DNA from: Paramoeba atlantica
Taxonomy: Eukaryota > Discosea
Reading direction: 5' to 3'
Assembly: GCA_977017575.1 (NCBI GenBank)
Contig: CDRNVI010000144.1
Coordinates: forward strand, 186,001-250,000
Length of the DNA: 64,000 nt
Positions 34,527-45,699 of the stretch are shown here, piece by piece; the stretch's first letter is position 1; every line of letters begins with the position of its first letter. The position numbers and the translations under genes are program-made. The notes beneath the pieces were generated by a model that had not been told where the DNA came from, ran no database searches, and saw nothing but the letters and a program-made list of their open reading frames with translations.

Positions 34527-35712
34527 TCAAAGGGGATAGCATAAAGTAAGAACAGAGGTTTTAGTGTTGGCATAGGCACCCAGGGCTGAGCAGAGGGATT
34601 TCCACATCAAAGAGGTGACAGATTTTAGGATCAACTTGAATCTCACTAAGTATTCCATACATGGAGTTAGATAGGTATTGACCATCTTCACTCTTGAGCA
34701 AAAATTCCCACCTCTCTTTTTAATTGCTGTTCCAACTTTCTTCATCTTTTGAACCACCTTCTCCCAATCTTTGAGAGGAGATAACCATTTACTCAATCTC
34801 ACTCCCAGTTTCATCACCACAGTAATTGGGTCTTGCCATCTCAGACCAGGGGTTTACTGGTTTGTAAGACTCAGTTGAGAGGACAAAGCACTTATTAAAG
34901 TTCAGTTTAGCTCCAGTCACTTCTTCATATTTCTTAAAGGTTGGAGTGAGAGAATTGATGGTTTCAGCTCTCTAAAGCACCATCCCCAAATCATCCATAA
35001 AGCCTGGCAGATCTTGGGGGTTGTGTTTCTTCTTCAAACTCACAATGAGGATGTCAAACACAATCACAAACAATAGAGGGGAGATTGGGCATCCTTGTCT
35101 AACTCCTGTCCATCTTTGGATTGATTCTTTGGTGCCTGCCCTCTTGGATCCACCAATATTTAGCAGCCAGGTTACATATTCACAAAGGACTTTCTCAACA
35201 ACATAGATTGCTTTAGGGGGGTGTTCAAACCTTTGAGAATATGAAGGAGTGCATCACAATTCACATAATCATATGCCTTGCAAAAGTCTGTTTGGAGGAG
35301 AGTCACATCTTTCCCCTCTGCCAAAGCTTTGTAAAAAGAGTCATATACTGATTCTACTGCTTCATCAATTGATTTCCTGAAAATCCATAACCTCACTTGC
35401 TTGTTGAATTAGTTCTACCCACATATCAAAGTACTTCTCTTGTGTTGCCTTATACAAAGAGAAGGGAATACCATCAGGTCCTGTGCTGGTGTTGTTGGTT
35501 CTCTGAAGTAGTTTATTGACTTTCTTCCTGTCTACATTATGTTTCTCAACTGGGGGGAAATGAGGTTGGTGGTCAGCAATCAGTTCATCAAGAGAATCTT
35601 TGTTATATGGTCTTTCTGTGCTGAGAAGACCCTCCCAAAAATCCTTAATTGCTTTTTTAACCACATTATCATCATGAGAGATCACCCCATCCATGATTAC
35701 ATGTTGCTTTTA
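34527..35712 (-). pseudogene. LINE-type reverse transcriptase remnant
   Basis: Broken frames on the minus strand give the order of a LINE polymerase. First comes an N-terminal part (KKAIKDFWEGLLSTERPYN, NTSTGPDGIPFSLYKA), then the first catalytic block (VTLLQTDFCKAYDYVN, near 35280). TGVRQGCPISPLLF follows near 35090, then GFMDDLGMVL near 35000 in place of the usual YADD. The thumb-like WLSPLKDWEKVVQKMKKVG and MVNTYLTPCMEYLVRFKLI end near 34527. The TGVRQGCPISPLL signature separates it from the retrotransposon at 19-24 kb and places it among apurinic-endonuclease-type LINEs. Stops and shifts show it is dead. There is no CpG in this stretch. Confidence 0.8.
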
Positions 35713-38700
35713 ACAAAAAGATGAAGACCATCTTTGCTCCAAGTTAACAGATCTGTCAGGTCTGTCTGAATGAGTGTATAGTGGTGTGGTTCTACAAATT
35801 GACTTTTAGTTGAATGTTTGTTTAGAAAGAAACCATATTTTTTTGGAAATGAACATCATATAATTGGTTGAGGGGAGACTAAAGTGATATTTTTTCTTGA
35901 AATTGTCAAGGGAAAGTTCCATCCTCTTGAAATTCCTGAAATGGGCTTGTTCAAGTTTCAACCTCCATCAGGTTTTGGAGTGAAAACTGTTGGTTTAATG
36001 CTTTACATGAGAGTGAGCTTAAGCTGCACTTGCAATCATAGTGTTTTTAGGATTGAAGTGACTTCAAATATCCCTTTTGAGCCTTCAAAAAAAATCTGAT
36101 GTTATATCCATATGTTCACTCTTGTGGTCTCTTTTCTGATTTGTTTGTTTTTTGGTTGAATGAAGATGGTGAAGGTTGAAGAAATGGAACAAAAAAGAAA
36201 AAGAAAAAGGAAAAAAAGTGTGTGTTTATTATTCTTTTGATGATTGGATTGTTTGATTTGAAAAAAAAAGTTATGCATAGAAGTTGAAGGTGATGATGTT
36301 GTGAAAGGGAAAAAAAGAACCTGTTTTGTTAATTGATCCAAACAGAAACTCTTTCACCAGAGACTCCCATTCCTGGATGTATTCTCAGTGATCTTGACTT
36401 GACACTGATTGTTTGAAGAAACTCTGATTCAAGTTCTTCTTCTTCTTCTTCTTCATTGTCTGGGTCAATACAACCTGATGTAAGCTCATGAAGAAAACAC
36501 TGATCACAGTAATCTTCAATGTCTTTGGCTGAACATTGGAAAACTTTTGAAAGTGAAAGGAATTGGCCAGGGACACAAGACTTGGTCCTCCCTCATCTCA
36601 ACTTATGGCAATATATAGCTTTTGAAATGTTCTCAAGTAATTGCATGAATCTGGTCCAGTGGTTTGCTCAATCTGACCAAACCCCTCCACCACCCAAAAG
36701 GAAAAGAGAAGAGGAAATTGACCTCCAAGCAGTAAAGAAGCAAATGCTGACACAACTCAATGAAATGATTGAGAATTGTAAGGACCTTGATGAACTCAAA
36801 AGAAAATTGGACAAACAAAAATGATCCAACTGTTACTGTTCATCATGAGCAAGATGACAGTTTCACTCTCATCATTGGAGATCTGGAAAGAGATTTGTTT
36901 TGAAACTTTGCTCCCCTGCTCAAACCAGACAAGAGTCATCAGAAAACATGAATCAACTTGCTCCCTCAACAAACAGTCATCATTTTGGGTCTGAGGTGTT
37001 GCATGGGTCAACTTGTTCTCCAGTGTGCACTCCAAGAGCCCACATCACTCAAGGTTTCAGCATTGGCCAAAACACTGAGTATGCAATTGATAGGTCAACT
37101 TTGTATAAGACATTTGTTAATGCATTGATGGGTCAACTTTCAATTTCAGTCTCAAACACCAGGCCACTCAAGTGGTGATGCTCTCACTGAACCTTATCTG
37201 GAATGGAGGAGGATGTTGAGTGCACACACCCATGCCAAAACCAAATGTAGGGCACAAAAGAGTCACCCAAAAGATTAATGCTTTATCTGAGCAAGACTTA
37301 GTTTGAATAACTGATGAACAAACTCTTAAAGAGAGGGGTAAGGACAAGCAGAGATATTGGAGAGGAGACAAAGCAATAGACCTGAATTGAACAAATGGCT
37401 GATTCATTTTGTAAACAAATGAGAAATCTTCTCTTGAATGGAATATTACCAGAATCAAAAATAGAAGCAAAGAATAATCAATTTTGAATTTCCAATCCTG
37501 TGTCCACAAGTTCATCTTGCATGATCTGACATCTTTAAAGTAAATTAAAAACCAGAGGAGAAGAAGGCAAAGAAGAAGGAAGGGGTAAGACAAGAGTGGA
37601 TGAGGGGCAAAATGGGGCACACAGGAGATGGACAAAAAGCGCACACATCATCAGAAGGAATGCAATATCTCAAAAGATATCCTTGATCAAAGAATTTAAG
37701 CACTTTCTGCACATAAAAAGCACTCTTGTACCTCATCATTGTAGTCACCATGATCAAATTCAAGCATGGTGTGGAAGACCAGCTTGTGGAATTAATGAGG
37801 GGAATAGGGGGAAATGGAGAAAGAGAATTTAGGACTTGAGAAAGAAATAAAAGAGAGAGAGAGACACATGAGAATGGAAAGGATGAGAAAGTGAAATTTG
37901 ATTTAGGAGAAATCTTCAATCCTATCAACAAGAACAGAAGAAAATGATTCTCTAACACCAACTTTAGGAAATCCAAGGATCTTGAGAGGTGGATGTTATC
38001 AAATGAGGAGGTTCAAGGAGATTTCAAAGAAAGTGATGAAGAAATATGAACCCAAGAGGAGCAAACTAGTAATGCCAATCAGCTCAGTTGGCCAAAAGGA
38101 TGAATATTTCCCCCCTTGATAAGGGTCACTGAGATCCTCAGGGAATGCAAGGGGGGGTCTGAATATTGAGACCTTTTGTCAAGCCACCTTTTGGGCAGTT
38201 AAGAGGAAGCAGCCAAGAACCTATTTGAATGTTGAATTGGCCCAATTGGTTCAGATTGCAATCAGAAAGAAAAGAAGATGGAAGATTGAGATCAAGATAA
38301 ATAAGGGGGGGGTTTTGGAGTTGGCTTGAGAAACTCTACTCCAAAAGGGGAAGAGACCAAAACCAAGGATAATCAAGGGGGATAAACAATGGAAAAGAAG
38401 GCCAGAGAAAGTACTCAAGAAGTATGCAAAGGAACAGGACAAAGAGGAGACTTCACCAACAGCAGCATCTCCAGCCTTTTTGTACCAAAGAGAAAGATTG
38501 ATCTGAGATATGTGAACCACAAAACTGTGAGACTCTGGGAGAAATGTTTCACCATCTTCCAAAAGAAAAGAAAAAACCAGAAAAAAAGAAAAAACCAGAA
38601 AAACCAGAAAAAAAACAAATAAAATTGTTAAACTCTCCAATATATAATATTGTGAACCAAAATAAACCTGATCAAATTGTGCAATATCTTGATGCAATAA

Positions 38701-38780
38701 ATGAGGAAATATATAATATATTTGTTCTCATTCTCACTTCTAATCTAAGAGAAGGAAAGAAAAGATTGAAGAAGAGATAA
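35713..38780. other. CpG-free region with decayed coding-like sequence
   Basis: About 3 kb of mixed-sequence DNA with scattered coding-like stretches on the plus strand, such as near 37960-38110 (GGCYQMRRFKEISKKVMKKY) and 38385-38480 (WKRRPEKVLKKYAKEQDKEE). Stops and shifts break them and no family is recognised. It is probably one or more old mobile elements, possibly including the 5' part of the LINE. Confidence 0.4.
36519..36824 (+). CDS. Short hypothetical frame, 101 codons
   Basis: An ATG-initiated frame with balanced composition. It has an N-terminal part (EHWKTFESERNWPGTQDLVL), a basic stretch PPPPKRKREEE that could be a nuclear localisation signal, and a charged helical end (LDELKRKLDKQK). 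No domain is recognised. It sits inside the CpG-free region among relics, so it may be a surviving piece of a mobile-element protein rather than a gene. Confidence 0.25.
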   Translation: MSLAEHWKTFESERNWPGTQDLVLPHLNLWQYIAFEMFSSNCMNLVQWFAQSDQTPPPPKRKREEEIDLQAVKKQMLTQLNEMIENCKDLDELKRKLDKQK

Positions 38781-38966
38781 AAAAAATGAAAAAATTCACT
38801 ATGTGGGAATTGAACCTGTTAGATGAATAGATGGTTCTTGCCCTTCTCCTTATTCTCCTGAGGTTTGAAAAAGAAGTTTTTCAATCCCCCTCCTTTGAAA
38901 CAAAAATAGAAGACATTATTTGAAAAATAACTTTCTTCAAAAGAACAATGAACCCCCAGAATTTTC

Positions 38967-39012
38967 ATACTCTCTGGGTGCTAATTTGAAAATTTGTACC
39001 CAGAGAGAGTAT
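38967..39012. repeat. Dispersed approx. 45-bp stem-loop, copy 3
   Basis: The arms ATACTCTCTGGGT (38967-38979) and ACCCAGAGAGAGTAT (38998-39012) pair, with two extra bases in the second. The loop GCTAATTTGAAAATTTGT is itself nearly self-complementary (AAATT-type). No gene is adjacent. Confidence 0.8.
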
Positions 39013-39189
39013 AAGTCTTCTTGCTTGAGGTCATTTGAGTTTTGCTTGTATTGCCACTGAACAAGGAAAGAACCAAAATAGTTACTTCTTCAAAAAAGAT
39101 CAAAAGAAATGAGTTCTCTGTTCAAAAAAAAAATGTGAAAAAGGAGGTGAAAAGAAAAGATAAAGAAGATAAAAACTAGTAAGAAAAAG

Positions 39190-39545
39190 AAAGAAAAAAG
39201 AACCTTGTGTCCTTACCTCTCACAGCTTAATAGATGGTCTCCCTGATCCAGTGTCCCCTCAAGGTAAAATGATTCCCATTTCTCTCAAAGTTCTTGTTTC
39301 TCAAAAGACAAAGGGAATGCCAAATCAAAGAAAGGTCCCAACATTGAACTGGGGTGAGTCATAAAATAATTAAAGAAATAATTGATATTCTCAAGGGTCC
39401 ACCAGGTCTAATCCTCTTAAATAACATCAAAGAAATAATAGTGTTGTTTGAACAATATCAAAAGAACTATTTAACTTGTTCATATAAAACTCCTTACAAT
39501 CCATTCAATTTGTTTTGCCTTTCTTTCAATCTTGGATATTAATCA
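39190..39545. repeat. Duplicated spacer block, first copy (second at 40362-40630)
   Basis: Both copies run through GTTGTTTGAACAA, a TTTTAA or ATTTAA core, TTGTTCATA, AAAACTCC and finally TTGTTTTGCC or TTGTTCTGTC with CTTTCTT. GTTTGAACAA and TTGTTCATA can pair. The copies have diverged considerably and nothing in them codes for a protein. Confidence 0.55.
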
Positions 39546-39939
39546 CAAGCACAAAGTGGAGACATTATCATCACAACAAGACACTCCCTCAACAGGTATT
39601 CAACAAAACCAAATAACCCATAACCCAAATATCCAACCAAGAAACAACCACCTCTAAAAACCACCAACAAATAACAAACAACAAAACAATAAAACAACAA
39701 TCCCCCCACAAACAATGCACAATACTCCAGGAACAACAAAACACAAAATAAAGAAGGGGGGAAAACCTGGTGTGATAACAAGGACAAAACAATAGTGGTG
39801 ACAACAACTTGCACAGCAGAAAGTGCCTTTGGTGAGAAGGTGGAAAATCAGAAAGGTGCCAAGTGTATTTTTCTACCCCATCATGAATTCTCCATTATTG
39901 TTTGTGTTAAAAACCACCCACTCTCACTCCCTTCATTCA

Positions 39940-41430
39940 AAAGGAAAGTCAATCAAAAAATTCAAAATAAAAAACAAAAGGAAAGGGGAAGGAGGAAAGG
40001 AAAAAAAAGAAAAAGGAGGAAAAGAGGGGGAAAAACAAAAGAGATAAGAAGAAAAAAGGTAAAAAAGGGAGAAAAAGGGGAAAGATAAGGAAGAAACAGG
40101 AAGAAAAGAAGAAAAAACCTCTGATTGAAAGCAGATCAATCAAAGAAAAGAACCCTTTTCAATGTAATTCCACTCTTTTCTGATAAGAATTGGAAAATGT
40201 GGAACACTTTTGTCTCTGTTCTAAAATAAAAGATTAAACAAAAGAAAAGGAAGGAAGAAAAAAAAAGAAAGAAAAAAAAAAGAGAAAAAACAAAAAAAAA
40301 AGAGAAGAAAAAAAAGAAAGAAAAAAAACAAGAAAAAAGAAGAAAAAAAAAGAAAAAAAAGAACCTCGTCTGGTGGGATCTCAAGTCTCCCTGACTCCCT
40401 AACTCCTCAGCTCCTCTCTCTCTCTCTCTTTCTCTCTCTTACCAAGAATTGAATCATCTTCTGGGACATTCCAATTCTTTGAGGGTCCCAAATCGCTGAA
40501 AAATGTCAAAGAAGAAAAAAGAGTTGTTTGAACAAATCAAAAGGACTTTTTAATTTGTTCATAAAACTCCAAAACATCACCACAAAATCCCTTCAATTGT
40601 TCTGTCTTTCTTGTTTTTTGGTTATATTGTCATCTAACAGAAAAAGAAAAAAGAAAAGAAAGAAAAATTAGTTTTCCAATTAAAAAAAAACAAAGAAAAA
40701 CAAAGAAAAGAAAAAAAACACATCACAAAACACCCAACAAAATAAAGGTTTTTGATCTTAAGAAAAAGAGAACAAAAAAAGAAAGAAAAAGAAAAAGAAA
40801 AAAAGAAAAAAATACATTTGAACAAGATTCGTGAGTTGAGCGGTCATGTGAATGAATTCTTACTGAAATACCTACAAAGAGAAAAGAAAGAAAGAAGAAA
40901 GAAAGAAAAAAGAAAGAAAGAAGAGGGAAAGAAAGAAAGAAAGAAAGAAGAGGGAAAGAAAAGAAAAGAAATAATAAAAAAAAAAAAATATTATGAAAGG
41001 GAGAGAGAAGAGAGAGAGAGAGAGAGTGGAGAGAGAGAGAGAGAGAAAGAGAGGGAGAGAAGAAAAAGAGAAAGAGAGAGAAAAGTGAGAGAGAAAAGAG
41101 AGAAAGAAAGAAAAGAAAAAAAATCATCTAATCAGAAGAAAAAAAAGAAAAAAAGAAAAAAAGAAAAAAAGAAAGAAAAAGAAAAAAGAAAAGAAAAACA
41201 TTTGAAGAAGATCAGAGAGTCGTGCAAAATTAATTCAACAAGCATTGCCCACTGAGATAGTTGTCCACCAAAAGCCTTTTTTAACAAATAATAGAGAGAA
41301 GAGAGAAAAGAGAGAAAAAGAAAAAGTGGAAGAGAAAGAGAAAGAGAAGAGGAGAGGAGAGAGAGAGGAGAGAAGGAGAGAAGGAGAGAAGGAGAGAATG
41401 AGAAAGAGAGAGAAGAAGAAGAAGAGAAGC
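39940..41430. other. Purine tracts with short islands
   Basis: A/G-rich tracts (39948-40110, 40235-40360, 40755-40815, 40878-41200, 41285-41430) alternate with short mixed islands. The second copy of the 39190 block lies at 40362-40630. CpG reappears from about 40366. Lys/Glu- or Phe-rich open frames here are compositional. Confidence 0.6.
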
Positions 41431-42105
41431 AAACAGAGGCCACCCTCCTCTCCCATTCTCTCTCCCCCCCCCCCCAAAAAACCCCCTCCCCCCTTGAACA
41501 CACACACACTCTCTCTCTCTGGAACCTTTTCGCTTCCTCCCTCTCCTCCCTCTCCTTCTTCCCCTCCCTCTTTCATGAGCCAACAAAAAAAAAAACCATC
41601 CGGACCCAAAATAGAGGTCCATCATTCCCTGTTTCAGTTTTTTTTTTTGTGGGTTTGTGGTTTTTTCTCCTTCTCTCTTTTTCTCTTTTTCTCAGTTATT
41701 TTTCTTTTCTTTTGGTGGTTGTATCTCTTTCTTTCTGTTTTTTTTTTACATCCTTTTCTTTTCCTTTACTTCTTTCTTCTTCAAGACCATCACTCTCTCT
41801 CTTTCCTTGATTTGTTTTTTGTTTTTTGTTTTTCATTTTCCGTTTTATGTTTTCCTTTCAGTCCTGCTCCTTTTATTTTAGATTAAAACAAGTTTTTTCT
41901 TCTGAGAAAAGAGAGTTGAAACAAGAAGAGAGATCACAAAGAAATTCTTTGACAAACCTTTGTCCAAAAACAAAATTGAGGTTTTTTCTTTTCTCTCTTC
42001 TTTTCCTCTCTTTTTTCTTTTCTCTTCTCTCTTCTCTTTTCTTTTTTGTTGATTTTGGATAATTGGATTGATAAAAAGGAGAAAAAAAAGAAAAGAAAAG
42101 AAAAT
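41431..42105. other. Pyrimidine-rich 5' flank of 5S copy 2
   Basis: C/T-rich DNA that partly matches 18480-18841. The palindrome GGACCCAAAATAGAGGTCC at 41602-41620 is shared with 5S copy 1, here 486 bases before the gene. An ATTGGATTGATA block and an A/G tract run up to the 5S start, as in copy 1. Confidence 0.6.
41602..41620. repeat. GGACC...GGTCC palindrome upstream of 5S copy 2
   Basis: Identical to the 19-base element at 18492-18510 before the other 5S gene, and preceded by CATCC much as there. Only one copy of the pair is kept here. Confidence 0.7.
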
Positions 42106-42224
42106 GTCTTCGGTTATACCCAGTTGAAAGCACCCGATCCCATCAGAACTCGGAAGTTAAGCAGCTGTGGGCTCGGTTAGTAGAATGGTGGGTGACCACA
42201 TTCGAATCCCAAGTGCTGAAGACC
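42106..42224 (+). rRNA. 5S rRNA, copy 2
   Basis: A 119-nt 5S rRNA on the plus strand, 117 of 119 bases identical to copy 1 at 18842-18960. The changes are T for C in CGGTTAT and A for G in CCCAAGTG. The internal control region and helix I ends are intact. A T/C tract follows as terminator. No retrotransposon is inserted after this copy. Confidence 0.96.
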
Positions 42225-42362
42225 TTCTCTTTTTTTCTTCTTTTTCTTTTTCTACTCTTTTTTTTTTTCAAAATTTTAAAATTCTCTTTTTTTCTCTTCT
42301 CCTTCCCCCCCCCTTGTTCTTCCATTTTTGTTTTCCATTGTGATTGTGGGTATTTGTTTTTT

Positions 42363-42408
42363 CATACTCTCTGGGTTCAAATTTTCAGATTCACATCCAG
42401 AGAGTATG
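42363..42408. repeat. Dispersed approx. 45-bp stem-loop, copy 4
   Basis: CATACTCTCTGGGT pairs with ATCCAGAGAGTATG (one mismatch) around TCAAATTTTCAGATTCAC. It lies about 140 bases downstream of 5S copy 2. Confidence 0.8.
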
Positions 42409-44085
42409 CAAAAATCCAAATGAAAAAAACACAAAAACATTGTCCTCCCAGATGAAATCTTCCAAAAGGGAAAAAGAGAGGAACCAAAAAAAGAATTACC
42501 AGAGAAAAGACAAAGGGAAAACAGCAGTGAGAAAAAAAAGAAAAAAAAGACAAGACAAAAAAAGGGAAAGACAAAAGAAAGAAAAGAAAAAAGGAGGAAA
42601 AAAACAGATGAGAAAAAAGAAAAAAAGAAAACCCAAGAAAAGAAAGAAAAAAAAAGAAAACTCAAAAAAGGGAGACAAAGGAAAAGAGAAGAGAAGAAGG
42701 AAAAAACCTCTCTTTTTGATCAGCCAGAACACCCCTCTCCTCTCCCCTCTCCCTTGAAACATCCCCCCCCCCACCCCTCCTCAAAAAATTATGGTCATAA
42801 CATTTGTGGTTGATATCACCATCCCTTTTGCCCCCCCTCCCCCTCCCCTCCCTTCCCTTTGCAGTTGAACACACCCCACCAATGTGTGAACAGAAAAAGG
42901 CAGTTGTTCAAGTTAGTTTGGAAGCTCCCTCAACTGAGGTCACATCAAGTGGAAAAGAGAATGAAAGAAAGGAAAAAAAGAGAGGGAGGGGGAACTGAAG
43001 AAGTCGGAAGAAGAAAACTGAAGAGGGTGAAGAGGAGAGAAGAAGAGGAAGGAAGAAAAAACAAAAAAAAAAAAACAACCAATTATCAAGCTGACAAAGA
43101 GCATCTTTTCGCCCTTTCTCTTTCCCGAAAAATTAAGGGATCTAAATCAGCGGCTCAACCGCTTTTTTGTTTTGTTTTGTGAAAGGAGAGAGAGAAGAGA
43201 GAAAAGAAAGAGAGAGAGAAAGAAAGAGAGAGACTACTTTATTCAGTAAAAGTTTGTGTTTGGGTTGTTGAATTCAAGGGATCTCCTCTTTTCCTTTGGT
43301 TTTTTTGACCTTTCATGGTTTGTTTCTTTCTTTTGTTTCTTTTGTTTTTCTTTCTTTCTCCTTTTCTTTTTTTTTTTTGTCTTTTTGGATTTTTGTCTCA
43401 ACCTTCCTCGGTTGTTCTGTGGTTTTTTTTTTTTTGTCTTTTCAAACTTTTCAAACTGCTGTTTTTACATTTTTTTCTCTTTTTGAATGTATTTTGGTGA
43501 CCCCCCCAAAAAATCATATTAGGAGGGAGAATGAATACAAGAAAGAGAAAAGAGAGAGAGGCAGGAGGAAGAAAAAAAAAGGGATTATTGCCTTTTCAAA
43601 AAGTAATTGTTAGATTCAATAAAAATCAATTTATTCAAATTTTAAAGAGCAAGTGAGTGGGTGATGTTCCAGCCCCCCCACTCCTCTTTTTTTGTTGTTT
43701 AAAATTGAATTGTTTTGTTGAGAGAAATAAGAATGAGAATTTTATTTGCGACTCCACAGAGTGGCACAAAGAATGCATTGCTTTTGAAGCATTTCAAGTG
43801 AATCAACTCATAAAACAAAGATTTATTTTTGAGAGAGTGAGCTGGTGTTTGCATCTTCATTTTGGTTCTCAACCCTCCCCTTCAAAATTGTGAGAATGGA
43901 TGTTCACCCACTCTAAGCACCTCCCATCAACCCTGACAACAGTGCAATAAAATGTGAGAGTTTAAAGTTTCCATCCTGGAATAAAGGACCTGGACTGGTG
44001 GGGTCATGAATGCCTTTTTTGTGCCATTCAAGAGGAATTTTTATTCTGGGGATGAAGGTCTGTTCAACTGAAAACCATGATCATG
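42409..44085. other. Spacer, mostly low complexity
   Basis: Purine-rich DNA (42420-42700), C-rich runs (42720-42860), another purine tract (42955-43065), then T-rich DNA (43290-43490). The plus-strand frame 43657-43893 (78 codons) contains ICDSTEWHKECIAFEAFQVN and looks coding-like but has no recognised family. No gene is firmly supported. Confidence 0.4.
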
Positions 44086-45127
44086 TCATTCACCAAATGA
44101 GGAAGACCACATCTTTCTCTGTTTTTTTGGTCTCTGTTCTCCTGCTGCTATTCCTGTCTTCACCATCAACTTGACAAGATGGTGGGTCACTTGTTCATCC
44201 TTCTTCTCCTTGTAGAAACTCGAGATCTTCAGCAGTAAGATTTCTCATCTTGTATTCAATCTTGACATCTCCATGATCATCAAAACGTTCAGTGTATTCA
44301 AAGGCTTGTTGTGTTTCTCCTTGTCTTCTTCAGAGTCGGTGAGCACTTCAACCACATTGAACATTGTATTGAGAGCCTGCACTCAGTTCAAAGCCTTAGC
44401 CTTCTCACATGGGCTTGGTAAACTTGATTGGGGATTCTTGGCGCTTTGTGGACAAGTCACCTTATTGGTAAAACAGGATTCCAGAGGAAGTTGGAAATCA
44501 CAAGCGACCAATTCCCACCACATTCCCCCAAATCCAAAAATTTCGCTTTGTATCGACTACCCTACTCAAAGTTCTCATCAAAGGCTTAGATAAGGTCCGA
44601 TTCGTTGACTGAGCCTCTATTAACCTTATGTTTCTTCATGAGTTCAAATTTCGAATACTTCACCCCATCCAAAACGTCTTCCTCCTCTTCGAGTTGCCCC
44701 AAGTGCTTGTCGAAGACCATCTAGGATAAAGAGGGGTCCACAGTGCCTCAGTCACCATCTCCCAACTAATTGAATCCAGCAAGGTAATATGGAGCTTCAG
44801 ATCATCTCCAAGTTCCTTCACATTTGACCCAATCTTCTGGGTCCAGCTTATCTTTCACTTCTTAACAGAACGAAGACACTTCTTTCAGAGCAGCAAAGTT
44901 GTAATCCTTCACCAGCTTTTTAAGGCTCTCTTTCTGCGACTTGTTGTAGACTGAAGCAGGACATGGGGTGCTTTAAGACAACAGGTTGATATTTGAGAGA
45001 TCTGCCTCTTCATGGTCAATAACTCTCCACTCAAAGTGTTGGTAATCACCTCTGAGAAGTTCTTCAAAGCTTGGAGCTTCCTCCTTTCCATTTCCATGGA
45101 TATATGAGGCCCCTTTTCTGATACCAA
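44086..45127 (-). pseudogene. Unidentified coiled-coil protein gene with several frame breaks
   Basis: A series of coding-like pieces on the minus strand changes frame several times. They include LQALKNFSEVITNTLSGELL, KRQISQIS, YNKSQKESLKKLVKDYNF, KELGDDLKLHITLLDSISWE, MVFDKHLGQLEEEEDVLDGV, KRNFWIWGNVVGIGRL, EYTERFDDHGDVKIEYKM and YKEKKDEQVTHHLVKLMVK. Helical, charged composition suggests a coiled-coil protein; I do not recognise the family. Several junctions could be spliced by short GT...AG stretches (32, 43, 35 and 40 nt), but their 5' ends share no consensus, so indels or assembly errors are at least as likely. CpG is present here, unlike in the relic region at 25-40 kb, so the gene may be young or still functional. 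Confidence 0.4.
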
Positions 45128-45699
45128 AATTCAAAGGAAACAAGTTTGAGATTGACACAATGTAAAACACCAACCAGACGGTTTGGGGGGGGGGGTCAGG
45201 GTTTCCAAAACACCCTCTGCACCTTTATTGCTCTCCAAATTGTCCTGTGCAAGGATGTCAAAAATTCCAGATTGAGGAATTTTGTTGTACACAGCCACAC
45301 ACTCTTTGAGGATTATTTGAGAGACCACAGAATAGATGCTCATTGTTCACTGTAATGAAATAATTGACCATTTTTCTTTTTTGATGAGATTGACATCAAT
45401 CAAGTTGTGATGATATTGGTTGGTGAAAAAGAGAGCGATGGGGTGGTGATTCTGGAGATTAGATCCAGTAGTCTCTTGTTGATGCAAGTGAGTGGGCTGG
45501 GATGGCCAGAAATCACACACATGATGGGATTGATGGATGATGCTGAAGCTGATTTGTCAACACCAGGAACCAGAACCAGGTTTTTGTTTAGATGAAGATG
45601 ATATCACCCCACATTCAATTTACTCATAAATTCATCAAGAAACTGACACAAAAGTCACACCACAAAATGATTTGTGAAGTTCAACACACTGTATTGAGC
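45128..45699. other. Flank of the coiled-coil gene
   Basis: Mixed-sequence DNA. A minus-strand frame at 45343-45131 (70 codons, VYNKIPQSGIFDILAQDNLE) may be a further upstream piece of the gene at 44086-45127. A short plus-strand frame at 45407-45595 has no recognised domain. Confidence 0.3.

Larger units (their letters stand above)
38781..39939. other. Spacer with stem-loop copy 3 and a duplicated block
   Basis: Non-coding A/G-rich and mixed DNA, still without CpG. It contains the stem-loop at 38967-39012 and the first copy of a duplicated block at 39190-39545. The 39540-39830 part is AACAA-rich and ends with AAAACCTGGTG, like the spacer near 9530. Confidence 0.45.

Noticed and set aside
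44480..44990. In-frame TAA, TAG and TGA suggesting an altered genetic code
   Set aside because: Another frame is open across much of the stretch, so the stops come from frame changes. Ubiquitin, the RT and the recombinase frames have no internal stops under the standard code.
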